DNA from: a bacterium
Lineage (GTDB): Bacteria > Vulcanimicrobiota > Vulcanimicrobiia > Vulcanimicrobiales > Vulcanimicrobiaceae
Direction: 5' to 3'
Assembly (NCBI GenBank): GCA_021790935.1
Contig: JAJYFL010000002.1
Location: forward strand, 204,215-268,214
Length of the DNA stretch: 64,000 bases
The first letter of the stretch is position 1, and the number at the start of each line of letters is the position of its first letter. The notes beneath the pieces were generated by a model. It worked only from the letters and a program-made list of their open reading frames with translations, ran no database searches and had not been told where the DNA came from. The translations under genes and the position numbers were made by a program. Positions 40,673 through 48,818 of the stretch are shown piece by piece.

Positions 40673-41944
40673 TTATCGAGGCGCGCAGGTGCGGAAACCT
40701 GCGACGACGTCCCGGCGGTGCGGACGGTAAAAATTGCGCCACCGCGTGGTGACGAGGCGGGCTCGCGTCGACCACGCGCCGCCGCGCAGGACGAAGTGAT
40801 CGCCGAACCATGGTTCGGAGTACTCTTTGTACGGATCCGGCGCGAAACCGGGGTAGGGTTCGAACGGGGTGGAGGTCCACTCCCAAACGTTACCGATCAT
40901 CTGGCGGCAGCCGAACGGGCTCTCACCGCCGGCAAAGGCGCCGACGTCGCAGACGTCGCCATACCAGCTGTCGAGATTCGCGCGCTCCGGCGTGGCGGTC
41001 TCTTCCCCCCAGGCATAGCGCCGGCGGTTCGATCCTGCGGCCGCGATCTCCCATTCGGGCTCCGTCGGCAGCCGCCGCCCCGCCCACCTGCAATAGGCGT
41101 CTGCCTCGAAGAGGTTTACATGGCAGACCGGTTCGTGCGGGCGCAGCTCGACGATACGGTCGAAGTGCCGCCGCAGCGGGCGGCGGCCGTCACCTTGCCA
41201 GTAGACCGGCCGATGCGCGTCGGCGGCCGTGCGCCACGCCCACCCATCGAGCGACCAATGCGTCTGGTTCTCGTACCCGCCGTCTTCGACAAAGGCCAGG
41301 TACTCGGCGTTGGTCACCGGCGCGCGTGCGATCGAAAACGGGCGCACCTCCACCTCGTGAAACCATTTTTCGTTGTCGAAGACGAAGCCGTCGTCCGGCC
41401 GCGCGCCGATGCCATAGTGGCCGCCGGGGATAGCGGCGTCGCCCACGAGCGCGCCGGGCTCCATGCGGTCGTAGAGGGCTATCTCTGGCTGGCCGTAGCT
41501 CAGCGTCTGGCGAGTGTAGATGAGGGCTTCGCCGTGCATATCCTCGTGATGAAGCGCGAGGCGGTAGAAGTAATCGGCCTCTTTCGGTTGAGAGGGTGCC
41601 GCAAAACGCTCCAACGAGGCCGCGAGTTGTCGCTCTAGAAACGCATACGTCTCCTCGCGGCTAGGCAACGGAAGGGACCACCGGAGATCGTGCGGTATGC
41701 GAGCCGAATCATAGAGCGCGTCGCCTGCGGTGACGATGGGCGCGTGGCCGTAGAGCCGGCGCAACGTCCAATACTCTGCGAAGTACGCGACGTGCCCGAT
41801 CTCCCATAACGGAGGGTTGATGATCTCGAGAAGCGGCACCGACCATTGATCGTCCCGCAGATCGCTTACGAGGGAAAGCGTTCGCCGGCGCGCGTCGGCC
41901 AGCGCCGCGGCGATCCAAGGGCGCTGATTGGGTTCGGCGGTCAT
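40673..41944 (-). CDS. senA: Selenoneine synthase SenA (EgtB-like sulfoxide-synthase fold)
   Basis: This 423-residue protein has an N-terminal DinB-like helical domain with IGHVAYFAEYW and HHEDMHGEALIYTRQ, which contribute iron-binding His, and a C-terminal formylglycine-enzyme-like domain (RLPTEPEWEIAAAG, NVWEWTSTPFEPYPGF, HFVLRGGAWSTR, RNFYRPHRRDVVAGFRTC). This matches the EgtB-related SenA group, which joins a selenosugar to hercynine to make selenoneine. The head-to-head senB gene supports SenA over EgtB. ATG 41944 is chosen; an alternative ATG at 41971 has GAGGAG immediately before it. The permease 5' fragment follows by 10 nt. The hercynine-forming EgtD is not in the window. Confidence 0.82.
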   Translation of the reverse strand: MTAEPNQRPWIAAALADARRRTLSLVSDLRDDQWSVPLLEIINPPLWEIGHVAYFAEYWTLRRLYGHAPIVTAGDALYDSARIPHDLRWSLPLPSREETYAFLERQLAASLERFAAPSQPKEADYFYRLALHHEDMHGEALIYTRQTLSYGQPEIALYDRMEPGALVGDAAIPGGHYGIGARPDDGFVFDNEKWFHEVEVRPFSIARAPVTNAEYLAFVEDGGYENQTHWSLDGWAWRTAADAHRPVYWQGDGRRPLRRHFDRIVELRPHEPVCHVNLFEADAYCRWAGRRLPTEPEWEIAAAGSNRRRYAWGEETATPERANLDSWYGDVCDVGAFAGGESPFGCRQMIGNVWEWTSTPFEPYPGFAPDPYKEYSEPWFGDHFVLRGGAWSTRARLVTTRWRNFYRPHRRDVVAGFRTCAPR

Positions 41945-41991
41945 GCTCCGCTGCTGCCGTTCACCGTGCATCTCCTCTCGGGTGCCGCGTC

Positions 41992-42945
41992 TTGCGGATT
42001 CTGATACTTTCCCCGGCTCCGGCGCACTCAACGCTCGGCAATGCCGTTACGGCCGAGCGGTACGCGCGCATCTTACGGTCGCTCGGCCACCGGGTTCGTA
42101 TAGCGCGGACCTACACTGGCGTAGAACCCGCCGACTGCCTGATAGCGTTGCATGCCAGGCGCAGCGGGAGCGATGCGCTGCGGTTCCGCCGTGCCAACGC
42201 GCGGGGGGCGCTGATGGTGGTCCTCACGGGAACCGACGTCTACCGCGATATTCGCACGAGCCGCACGGCGCAGCGCGCGCTCGATGCGGCCGACGCCATC
42301 GTGACGCTCCAACCGCGCGCGATCGACGAATTGCCCGAGCGACTGCGCGCAAAGGCGCGCGCGATACTGCAATCGGCGCCGGCCCGGCCGCGCCCAAAGG
42401 GGCGGACCGGCGGCCGCTTCGAGTTCTACGTGCTGGGGCATCTGCGCCATGAGAAGGACCCGATGCGAGCGGCCTACGCGGTTCGCCGGTTACCGCTCCT
42501 GCCGCCCGTGCGCGTCACGCAGGCCGGCGGCGTTCTCGACGCACGTTATCTCGAGATGGCGCGGCGTGAAGCGGAGCGCAATCCGCGCTATCGTTACCTC
42601 GGGGAGCTCGCGCGCGGTGCGGCGCGCCGCTTACTCGTGCGTTCCGACGCGCTGGTGCTCTCGTCACGCATGGAGGGCGGCGCTAACGTGCTCGGCGAGG
42701 CGATCGCCGCCGGCACGCCGGTGCTCGCTTCGCGCATCCCGGGCAACGTCGGAATTCTCGGAAGCGGGTATCCCGGGCTCTACGCGCTCGGCGATACCGG
42801 CGATCTCGCGCGGCTGATGCGCGCGGCTTCGACGGACCGTGCCTTCTACGATTCTTTGCGGCGCGCGTGCGCCGCGCTCGCACCGCTGATGCGGGAGAGC
42901 GCGGAACGCGCGGCGTGGAAACGCCTGCTGCGTGACGTGACGTGA
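41992..42945 (+). CDS. senB: Selenosugar synthase SenB
   Basis: The 317-residue GT4-fold protein matches the TIGR04348 family: RILILSPAPAHSTLGNAVTA, LIALHARRSGSDALRFR, VVLTGTDVYRDIRTS, YVLGHLRHEKDPMRAAYAV and SSRMEGGANVLGEAIAAG. SenB makes a selenosugar from selenophosphate and a UDP-sugar. It starts at TTG 41992, divergent from senA with about 47 bp between starts, so both promoters must share or overlap coding sequence. The selenophosphate synthase gene (senC/selD) is not in the window. The stop overlaps the next start (GTGA). Confidence 0.88.
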   Translation: MRILILSPAPAHSTLGNAVTAERYARILRSLGHRVRIARTYTGVEPADCLIALHARRSGSDALRFRRANARGALMVVLTGTDVYRDIRTSRTAQRALDAADAIVTLQPRAIDELPERLRAKARAILQSAPARPRPKGRTGGRFEFYVLGHLRHEKDPMRAAYAVRRLPLLPPVRVTQAGGVLDARYLEMARREAERNPRYRYLGELARGAARRLLVRSDALVLSSRMEGGANVLGEAIAAGTPVLASRIPGNVGILGSGYPGLYALGDTGDLARLMRAASTDRAFYDSLRRACAALAPLMRESAERAAWKRLLRDVT

Positions 42946-44162
42946 CGCGATTGCTGCTGGCGCTTGCCGGTACCGCGGCGCTATGGCCGATGTTCCAGTT
43001 TCGGCCCGACCACAATGCGGTGCTCCCCGGTCCGGCCCGCGCATACTCCTGGCAGCGTAGGCTGGGCGGCCAGATCAACGGCGGGCTGGCCGTCGCCGGC
43101 GGCGTGCTATACCTTGAAAGTTTCGACCGGCGCGTAAGCGCGCTTGACGCACGCACCGGGCGAGTGTTGTGGTCGACCAAACTGCCGGACGTCGCTATGA
43201 CGACGCCGGTCGTCGCAAACGGCGTCGTCGTCGTGGGAACCGGCAAGGACGCAGTGCTGGAAGAGTCGCCGCAGCGCAGCGTCTGGGGACGCCGCGGCGG
43301 AGATGCCGTCATAGGCTTGGATGCCGGGACGGGGCGCGTGCTGTGGACGCACCATACGATCGGCGAAGATATGCCGAGCCCCGCGCTCGTGCGAGCGAAC
43401 GGCGTCGACGAGCTCGTCTACGCAAACGGTCACGATCGCATTCGCGCGCTCGCCCTTGCCGACGGCCGCACGCTCTGGACGATTCGCACGCATGGGATTG
43501 CGACGATGAGTTCGGCCGCCGCCGCCGGTCGCCGCGTCTACGTCGTGGTGGGCACGAGCCCGAACTCTGGGCGCCACGACCACATTGAAGCGATCGACGC
43601 GCGATCGGGTTCGATCCGCTGGCGCGCGCCGTACGGTAATGCAGACTGTTCGCCAACCGTTGCCGACGGGCTCGTTTTCGTCGAGGGTTCGAGCTCCTCG
43701 AACGACCGTCCGGCCGGGCGCAATGCCTTCAACGAGGTCGATGCAGTGAGCGAGCGCACGGGCCTCCTGCGGTGGCGCTGGTTTTCGCGATACGGGCGTT
43801 TCACGCCGACGGGCTCGAACGAGGAGGGAGTTGCGGGGCTCGCCGATGCGGCGACGTTCTATCAGGCGATTCCCGCAACCCGGGATTTCGTCGCGTTCGA
43901 CGCGCGGACCGGGCGCGTCCGGTGGCGCTTGCGTACGGCCGCGCGCGTCAAGATGAGTGCCGTCGAGTATCGCAAACGTCTGTATTTCGGGGATACGGCT
44001 GGCACGTTCTACGTCGTCGACGCGCGCAGCGGGCGCGTCCTCGTGCGGCGTACCTTCCCCGCGTATTTTACGGTCTCGTCGCCGGTTATCGTTGGGGAGA
44101 CGCTTTACGTCGCGGATCGCGCAAGCGTCTACGCGATACCGCTCGCGTCGCTGCGCGCTTAG
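42942..44162 (+). CDS. Secreted PQQ-type beta-propeller protein
   Basis: This 406-residue protein has a short N-terminal hydrophobic segment (LLLALAGTAALW) and repeated blades of the type ALDARTGRVLWSTKLP, GLDAGTGRVLWTHHT and AIDARSGSIRWRAPYG, characteristic of PQQ-dehydrogenase-like eight-bladed propellers. It lacks the catalytic Asp/Cys-Cys context of true alcohol dehydrogenases, so it may be an outer-membrane or periplasmic binding protein. GTG 42942 overlaps the senB stop, so cotranscription with senB is likely. A link to selenium metabolism is inferred from position only. Confidence 0.75.
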   Translation: MTRLLLALAGTAALWPMFQFRPDHNAVLPGPARAYSWQRRLGGQINGGLAVAGGVLYLESFDRRVSALDARTGRVLWSTKLPDVAMTTPVVANGVVVVGTGKDAVLEESPQRSVWGRRGGDAVIGLDAGTGRVLWTHHTIGEDMPSPALVRANGVDELVYANGHDRIRALALADGRTLWTIRTHGIATMSSAAAAGRRVYVVVGTSPNSGRHDHIEAIDARSGSIRWRAPYGNADCSPTVADGLVFVEGSSSSNDRPAGRNAFNEVDAVSERTGLLRWRWFSRYGRFTPTGSNEEGVAGLADAATFYQAIPATRDFVAFDARTGRVRWRLRTAARVKMSAVEYRKRLYFGDTAGTFYVVDARSGRVLVRRTFPAYFTVSSPVIVGETLYVADRASVYAIPLASLRA

Positions 44163-44248
44163 CCTAAGTTCCGATTCTCTTTGGCACCGCGAGGCGATGA
44201 GCGGCCGTTTCACGAAGATTGCAGCGTTAGGCGAAAGGACGGCTTGGA

Positions 44249-46072
44249 TTGGCAACGGGAGAGAAAATCGTCAACGATCTGACGATTCGTGCGGCGACGG
44301 TAAACGGCTCGGGGAGCCAATCGTCGAATCTGGTGCTGACGCATGCGCTCTTTCGGCTCGGCATTCCGGTCGCACCCAAGAACGTTTTCCCCTCCAATAT
44401 CGAGGGCTTGCCCACGTGGTATGACGTTCGTTTGAGCCCGCAAGGCTACAAATGTCGCAGCGGCGCTATCGATATCGTCGTAGCGCTCAACGCCGCAACC
44501 TGGCACGACGACGTTGCGTCGGTCCGCCCCGGAGGCGCGATCGTCCACGAAGCAGTCTATCCGGTGAGCGGTGCGACCCTTCGAACCGACATCACCTATT
44601 ACGCCGTTCCATTCGGCGAGTTGGCGAAGAAGCACGTGGCGCAGGGTTCCTTGCGCAAGTATCTCGTCAACATGATCTACGTCGGCGTCCTAGTTGAGTT
44701 GCTCGGCATCCCGAGCGAGGCCGTCGAGGCGGCGGTACGGGAGCAGTTTCGGCGCAAGCCGAGCGCGGTCGAGACAAACCTGGCTGCGGTGCGGGTGGGA
44801 GTCGAGTACGCGCAGACGCACCTCGAGAAGCGCGATCCTTATTACGTGGAACCGATGACGGGGCACACCGAGGGAAGCATTCTGCTGGACGGTAACCGCG
44901 CCGCGGCGCTGGGTTGCGTCATGGCCGGCTGCACGGTCCTGGCATGGTACCCGATCACCCCGTCGACGTCGCTGTGCGAATCGTTCATATCGTATTGCGA
45001 CCGCTTTCGGGCAGATCCCGCGACGGGCGAGCGCAAGGCGGCCATCGTACAAGCGGAGGACGAGCTGGCGGCGATCGGGATGGTGCTCGGCGCCGGGTGG
45101 GCCGGAGCGCGCGCGATGACCGCAACGTCGGGCCCTGGGCTCTCGCTCATGGCAGAGTATGCCGGCTTCGGCTACTACGCCGAACTCCCCGGCGTCATCT
45201 TCGACGTACAGCGGGCAGGACCGTCGACCGGTCTGCCGACCCGCACGCTGCAGGGTGACGTGGCGTTTGCATATACGCTCTCGCACGGCGATACCAAACA
45301 CATCGTGCTGCTGCCCGCTACGGTCGAAGAGGCGTACGAACTCGGTATGGACGCCTTCGATCTGGCCGAGCGCTTTCAAACGCCGGTCTTCGTGCTCAGC
45401 GATCTCGATCTCGGCATGAATGTTTGGATGGCGCAGCCGTTAGCGTACCCGGACCGCCCCTTCGACCGCGGCAAGGTTCTCACGGCCGCGGACCTCGAGC
45501 GCGTTGAATCGTGGGGCCGTTACGCCGATCCCGACGGCGACGGTATTCCGTATAGAACGCTTCCGGGGACGCCGTCGGCGAAGGCCGGCTACTTCACGCG
45601 CGGCAGCGGCCACGACGAGTTTGCGCGCTATTCGGAGTCGGCGGAGGTCTTCGCACGTAATCTCGATCGTCTTGCGCGCAAGCACGAGACCGCGCGCTTG
45701 GCAGTCCCGCAGCCCAGCATCGAGGAGAGCGGGCACGCGACTGCGATTCTCGCCTACGGGACGACGCACCACGCGGTCGTCGAGGCGCGCGACCGAATGC
45801 GCGCCGCCGGACTCGAGGTCGACTACCTGCGCGTCCGCGCTCTGCCGTTCTCGCCGGAGGTCGCGGCCTTCGTGGCGCGGCACGAGCGGGTCTACGTTGT
45901 CGAGCAGAACCGCGACGGGCAGCTCTATGGCCTGCTCCGCACCGATCTCCCCGCCGCCGATGTCGCGCGCCTGCAGTCGATCCGCCACTACAATGGCGTC
46001 CCGATCGACGCGGCCGTCATCGCCGAGCCGCTGCTCGAAGCCGAACGCTCTCTCGCCACCAGCTTAGCTTAG
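44249..46072 (+). CDS. korA: 2-oxoacid:ferredoxin oxidoreductase, fused gamma-alpha subunit
   Basis: The 607-residue protein has an N-terminal gamma domain (residues 1-190, AATVNGSGSQSSNLVLTHAL) and an alpha domain from about 215 with GNRAAALGCVMAGCTVLAWY, ITPSTSL and SGPGLSLMAEYAGFGYYAEL. This is the arrangement of KorA-type enzymes. With the beta subunit it oxidises a 2-oxoacid plus CoA and reduces ferredoxin; the 2-oxoglutarate specificity is inferred. TTG 44249 follows AAAGGAC. The beta subunit gene starts 14 nt after the stop. No ferredoxin gene is visible nearby. Confidence 0.88.
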   Translation: MATGEKIVNDLTIRAATVNGSGSQSSNLVLTHALFRLGIPVAPKNVFPSNIEGLPTWYDVRLSPQGYKCRSGAIDIVVALNAATWHDDVASVRPGGAIVHEAVYPVSGATLRTDITYYAVPFGELAKKHVAQGSLRKYLVNMIYVGVLVELLGIPSEAVEAAVREQFRRKPSAVETNLAAVRVGVEYAQTHLEKRDPYYVEPMTGHTEGSILLDGNRAAALGCVMAGCTVLAWYPITPSTSLCESFISYCDRFRADPATGERKAAIVQAEDELAAIGMVLGAGWAGARAMTATSGPGLSLMAEYAGFGYYAELPGVIFDVQRAGPSTGLPTRTLQGDVAFAYTLSHGDTKHIVLLPATVEEAYELGMDAFDLAERFQTPVFVLSDLDLGMNVWMAQPLAYPDRPFDRGKVLTAADLERVESWGRYADPDGDGIPYRTLPGTPSAKAGYFTRGSGHDEFARYSESAEVFARNLDRLARKHETARLAVPQPSIEESGHATAILAYGTTHHAVVEARDRMRAAGLEVDYLRVRALPFSPEVAAFVARHERVYVVEQNRDGQLYGLLRTDLPAADVARLQSIRHYNGVPIDAAVIAEPLLEAERSLATSLA

Positions 46073-46086
46073 AGGTATATCCAATC

Positions 46087-47124
46087 ATGTCGACCGGCGT
46101 ATCCAAGATAAACCTGAACGTGACGGGCCTGACCCGCGAAGTCTACAAGGGTTCGGCCACGACGCTCTGCGCGGGATGCGGTCATAATTCGATCACGAAC
46201 CATCTGATCAAAGCGCTCTACGAGTACGGCGTTGAGCCGCACCGGCTCGCCAAGATGAGCGGCATCGGCTGCTCCTCGAAGACGCCGGCGTACTTCGTCG
46301 ATCAAGCGCACGGTTTCAATGGGGTGCACGGCCGGATGCCGTCGGCCGCGACCGGCGCGAAACTGGCCAACCGCGATCTGCTGGTGCTGGGCATAAGCGG
46401 CGACGGGGATACCGCGAGCATCGGGCTCGGGCAGTACTGCCATCTCATCCGGCGCAACCTCGATATGACGTACATCGTCGAAGACAACGGCTGTTACGGG
46501 CTGACCAAAGGGCAGTTCTCGGCGACGGCCGATCTCGGATCGGTGCTGAAGAACGGCAAGGTGAACGAGTTCGAAACCATCGACGTCTGCGGCCTCGCGA
46601 TCGAACTCGGCGCGACCTTCGTGGCCCGTTCGTTTTCGGGCGACGGCAAACAGCTCGTGCCGCTCCTGCAGGCGGCCTTTGCGCATCGCGGTACCGCCGT
46701 GCTGGACGTGATCAGCCCGTGCGTCACGTTCAACGACCACGAAGGCTCGACCAAGAGTTATGCCTACATAAAGGAGCACGACTACGTGCTCCACTCCGCC
46801 GATTTCATTCTCGGTCGCGGCGAGATCGAAGTCGAATACGAACCAGGCAACGTGCAGGACATCGAGCTCGCCGACGGTTCGCACGTGATGTTGCGTAAAC
46901 TGGATCGAGCGTACGATGCGACCGACCGTATCGGAGCGTTGCGCGTGGTGCACGAAGCGCGCGGCCGCGGAGAGCTGGTCACCGGCTTGCTCTACGTCAA
47001 TCCGGCGAGCGAGGACCTCTGCGAACGCGAGCGCGTCCCCCGTCAACCGCTCAAGGACCTCGGCGAGGCGGATCTGCGTATCGGTCGTGCAGAGTGGGCG
47101 AAACTGATGGAGTCGTTCGCCTAG
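46087..47124 (+). CDS. korB: 2-oxoacid:ferredoxin oxidoreductase beta subunit
   Basis: This 345-residue thiamine-diphosphate subunit contains TLCAGCGHNSITNHLIKAL, IGCSSKTPAYF and the TPP/Mg site GISGDGDTASIGLGQ through VEDNGCYGLTKGQFS. These are standard KorB features, including the Cys residues for a [4Fe-4S] cluster. Its stop overlaps the 3' end of the convergent xdhC-like gene by 4 nt. In anaerobic aromatic degraders, KorAB supplies reduced ferredoxin; the nearby HcrABC-like genes make that pairing attractive. Confidence 0.9.
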   Translation: MSTGVSKINLNVTGLTREVYKGSATTLCAGCGHNSITNHLIKALYEYGVEPHRLAKMSGIGCSSKTPAYFVDQAHGFNGVHGRMPSAATGAKLANRDLLVLGISGDGDTASIGLGQYCHLIRRNLDMTYIVEDNGCYGLTKGQFSATADLGSVLKNGKVNEFETIDVCGLAIELGATFVARSFSGDGKQLVPLLQAAFAHRGTAVLDVISPCVTFNDHEGSTKSYAYIKEHDYVLHSADFILGRGEIEVEYEPGNVQDIELADGSHVMLRKLDRAYDATDRIGALRVVHEARGRGELVTGLLYVNPASEDLCERERVPRQPLKDLGEADLRIGRAEWAKLMESFA

Positions 47125-48209
47125 GAGCCGCGACCGCGCAACGGGCCCTCTCCACCCGTCAGCGGACCGCCGGGCCGGGCATTGCGTTGCGCGACGATCT
47201 CGGCCGCGATCGCTATTGCCGTCTCCGCCGGGGTGCGTGCACCGATATCCAACCCGATCGGCGCGCGCAGGCGTGCGAGCTCCGCATCTGCGGTGCCGGC
47301 TTCGCGCAACAGACGTATGCGACGCGCGTGCGTACGGCGGCTGCCGATCGCGCCGACGTACCGCGCGGGCCCGTACAGCGCCGCGCGCAGCAGCGGAATA
47401 TCAAACTTCTCATCGTGCGTGAGCACGACGATTGCCGTACGCTCGTCCACAGGTGCTGCAGCGAGAAATTCGTCCGGCCAAGCGACGACCACCTCGTCCG
47501 CCTCGCCGAACCGCTCGCGCGTGGCGAACGCGGCGCGCGCGTCGCAGAGGGTAACGCGGTACCCCAAAAACTTACCCACGCGCACGACGGCCTGCGCGAA
47601 ATCGCTCGCGCCGAAGACGTACATCTCCGGCGATGGGGCGTAACGCCGCACGAAGATCTCGACTTCGCCGGCCGGCTCGCCGCGTTCTCCGAACCACCGC
47701 AGATCGCCGGCACCGCGGGCGAAGGAGGCACGCGCATCGGCTGCCAGGGCGGCATCGAGAGCGGGGTCGCCCAGCGTTCCGAGGACGCCGTCTCCGAAGA
47801 TGCACAGGTGGGCGCCTGCGCGCTCGCCGCTCAGACGCCACGCCATCGCGCGTAACGGCGAAGTCGCCAGGCGCTTCTCGAGTTCGGCGCAGAGGGCGGC
47901 GTCGAGGGGAGCGACGAGGACTCGTATGGTGCCGCCGCAGAGCAAACCGGCGGAGATCGCGTCGGCCTCGGCGATGCCGTAGCTCACCAGCCTCGCGCGG
48001 CCCGTCGCGAGTACCGCTGCGGCCTCTTGCGCCAGCGCCGCTTCGACGCACCCGCCGCTGACCGAACCGGCGATCTCGGCCGCGTCGCTCACGATCATCT
48101 CGGCGCCGGGATCTCGCGGAGCCGAACCCTCGGCATCGACCAGTGCGGCTATGGCCACGGAGCGTCCCGCTGCCTGCCAGCGACGGACCTGCTCGAGATG
48201 TTCGATCAA
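47121..48209 (-). CDS. xdhC: XdhC-family molybdenum cofactor insertion/maturation protein
   Basis: This 362-residue protein has both XdhC domains. The N-terminal one is VAIAALVDAEGSAPRDPGAE with SGGCVEAALAQEAA and LLCGGTIRVLVAPL, and the C-terminal Rossmann-like one is MYVFGASDFAQAVVRVGKFL with RYVGAIGSRRTHARR. XdhC proteins bind and sulfurate the Mo cofactor before insertion into xanthine-oxidase-family enzymes. I chose TTG 48209, with GGGAGG 9 nt upstream, because longer frames would cover the divergent hcrC-like gene. It is divergent from the Mo-hydroxylase operon by 111 nt, consistent with serving that enzyme. Confidence 0.85.
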   Translation of the reverse strand: MIEHLEQVRRWQAAGRSVAIAALVDAEGSAPRDPGAEMIVSDAAEIAGSVSGGCVEAALAQEAAAVLATGRARLVSYGIAEADAISAGLLCGGTIRVLVAPLDAALCAELEKRLATSPLRAMAWRLSGERAGAHLCIFGDGVLGTLGDPALDAALAADARASFARGAGDLRWFGERGEPAGEVEIFVRRYAPSPEMYVFGASDFAQAVVRVGKFLGYRVTLCDARAAFATRERFGEADEVVVAWPDEFLAAAPVDERTAIVVLTHDEKFDIPLLRAALYGPARYVGAIGSRRTHARRIRLLREAGTADAELARLRAPIGLDIGARTPAETAIAIAAEIVAQRNARPGGPLTGGEGPLRGRGS

Positions 48210-48320
48210 CTCCGACAGCCTCCCAAGAACGGACGAGCGACGGCCTTCGACGCTGGGCGCGGCGATTCCATCGAAAGCGCGCCCGCAGGCGTGTAGACGG
48301 CGCGCAGCTAAGCAGCCACC

Positions 48321-48818
48321 ATGTCCGTAGCTCCGCCGAAGATGCTTGCGACCCTCCGCGTGAACGGAGCCGAGATCGCGTGTGCGTTCAATCCCAATCG
48401 CACGCTGCTCGAAGTCTTGCGTGAAGATCTGGCCCTGACCGGAACCAAACACGGGTGCGAGATGGGTCATTGCGGCGCCTGCACGGTCCTCGTCGACGGC
48501 GAAACGGTGCTCTCGTGCTTGACGCTGGCCGTCGAATGCGTCGATCGCGAGATCGTTACGGTGGAAGGAATGGCCGGTGCCGGCGAACTGCACCCGTTGC
48601 AGCGCGCGTTCGTCGAATGTGGGGCGGCGCAATGCGGCTACTGCACGCCTGGCATGCTGCTCAGTGCCGCCGCCCTGCTCGAGAGCAACGGCGCGCCGCG
48701 CAAGAGCGAGATCGAGGCCGCGCTCGCGGGGAACCTCTGCCGCTGCACGGGCTACGTGAAGATCGTCGAAGCGGTGGCGTTGGCCGCCGAACGCATGCGC
48801 GAGGCGGCGCATGCCTGA
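48321..48818 (+). CDS. hcrC: Two-[2Fe-2S] subunit of a 4-hydroxybenzoyl-CoA-reductase-type enzyme
   Basis: The 165-residue protein has a plant-type ferredoxin cluster site (CEMGHCGACTVLVDGETVLSC, split as CEMGHCGAC and a later Cys in VLSC) and the second [2Fe-2S] helical domain with CGYCTPGM and NLCRCTGY. This is the standard small subunit of xanthine-oxidase-family Mo enzymes. ATG 48321 starts the operon. Its stop overlaps the large-subunit start by 8 nt. Assignment to the Hcr group rests on the medium subunit. Confidence 0.87.
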   Translation: MSVAPPKMLATLRVNGAEIACAFNPNRTLLEVLREDLALTGTKHGCEMGHCGACTVLVDGETVLSCLTLAVECVDREIVTVEGMAGAGELHPLQRAFVECGAAQCGYCTPGMLLSAAALLESNGAPRKSEIEAALAGNLCRCTGYVKIVEAVALAAERMREAAHA

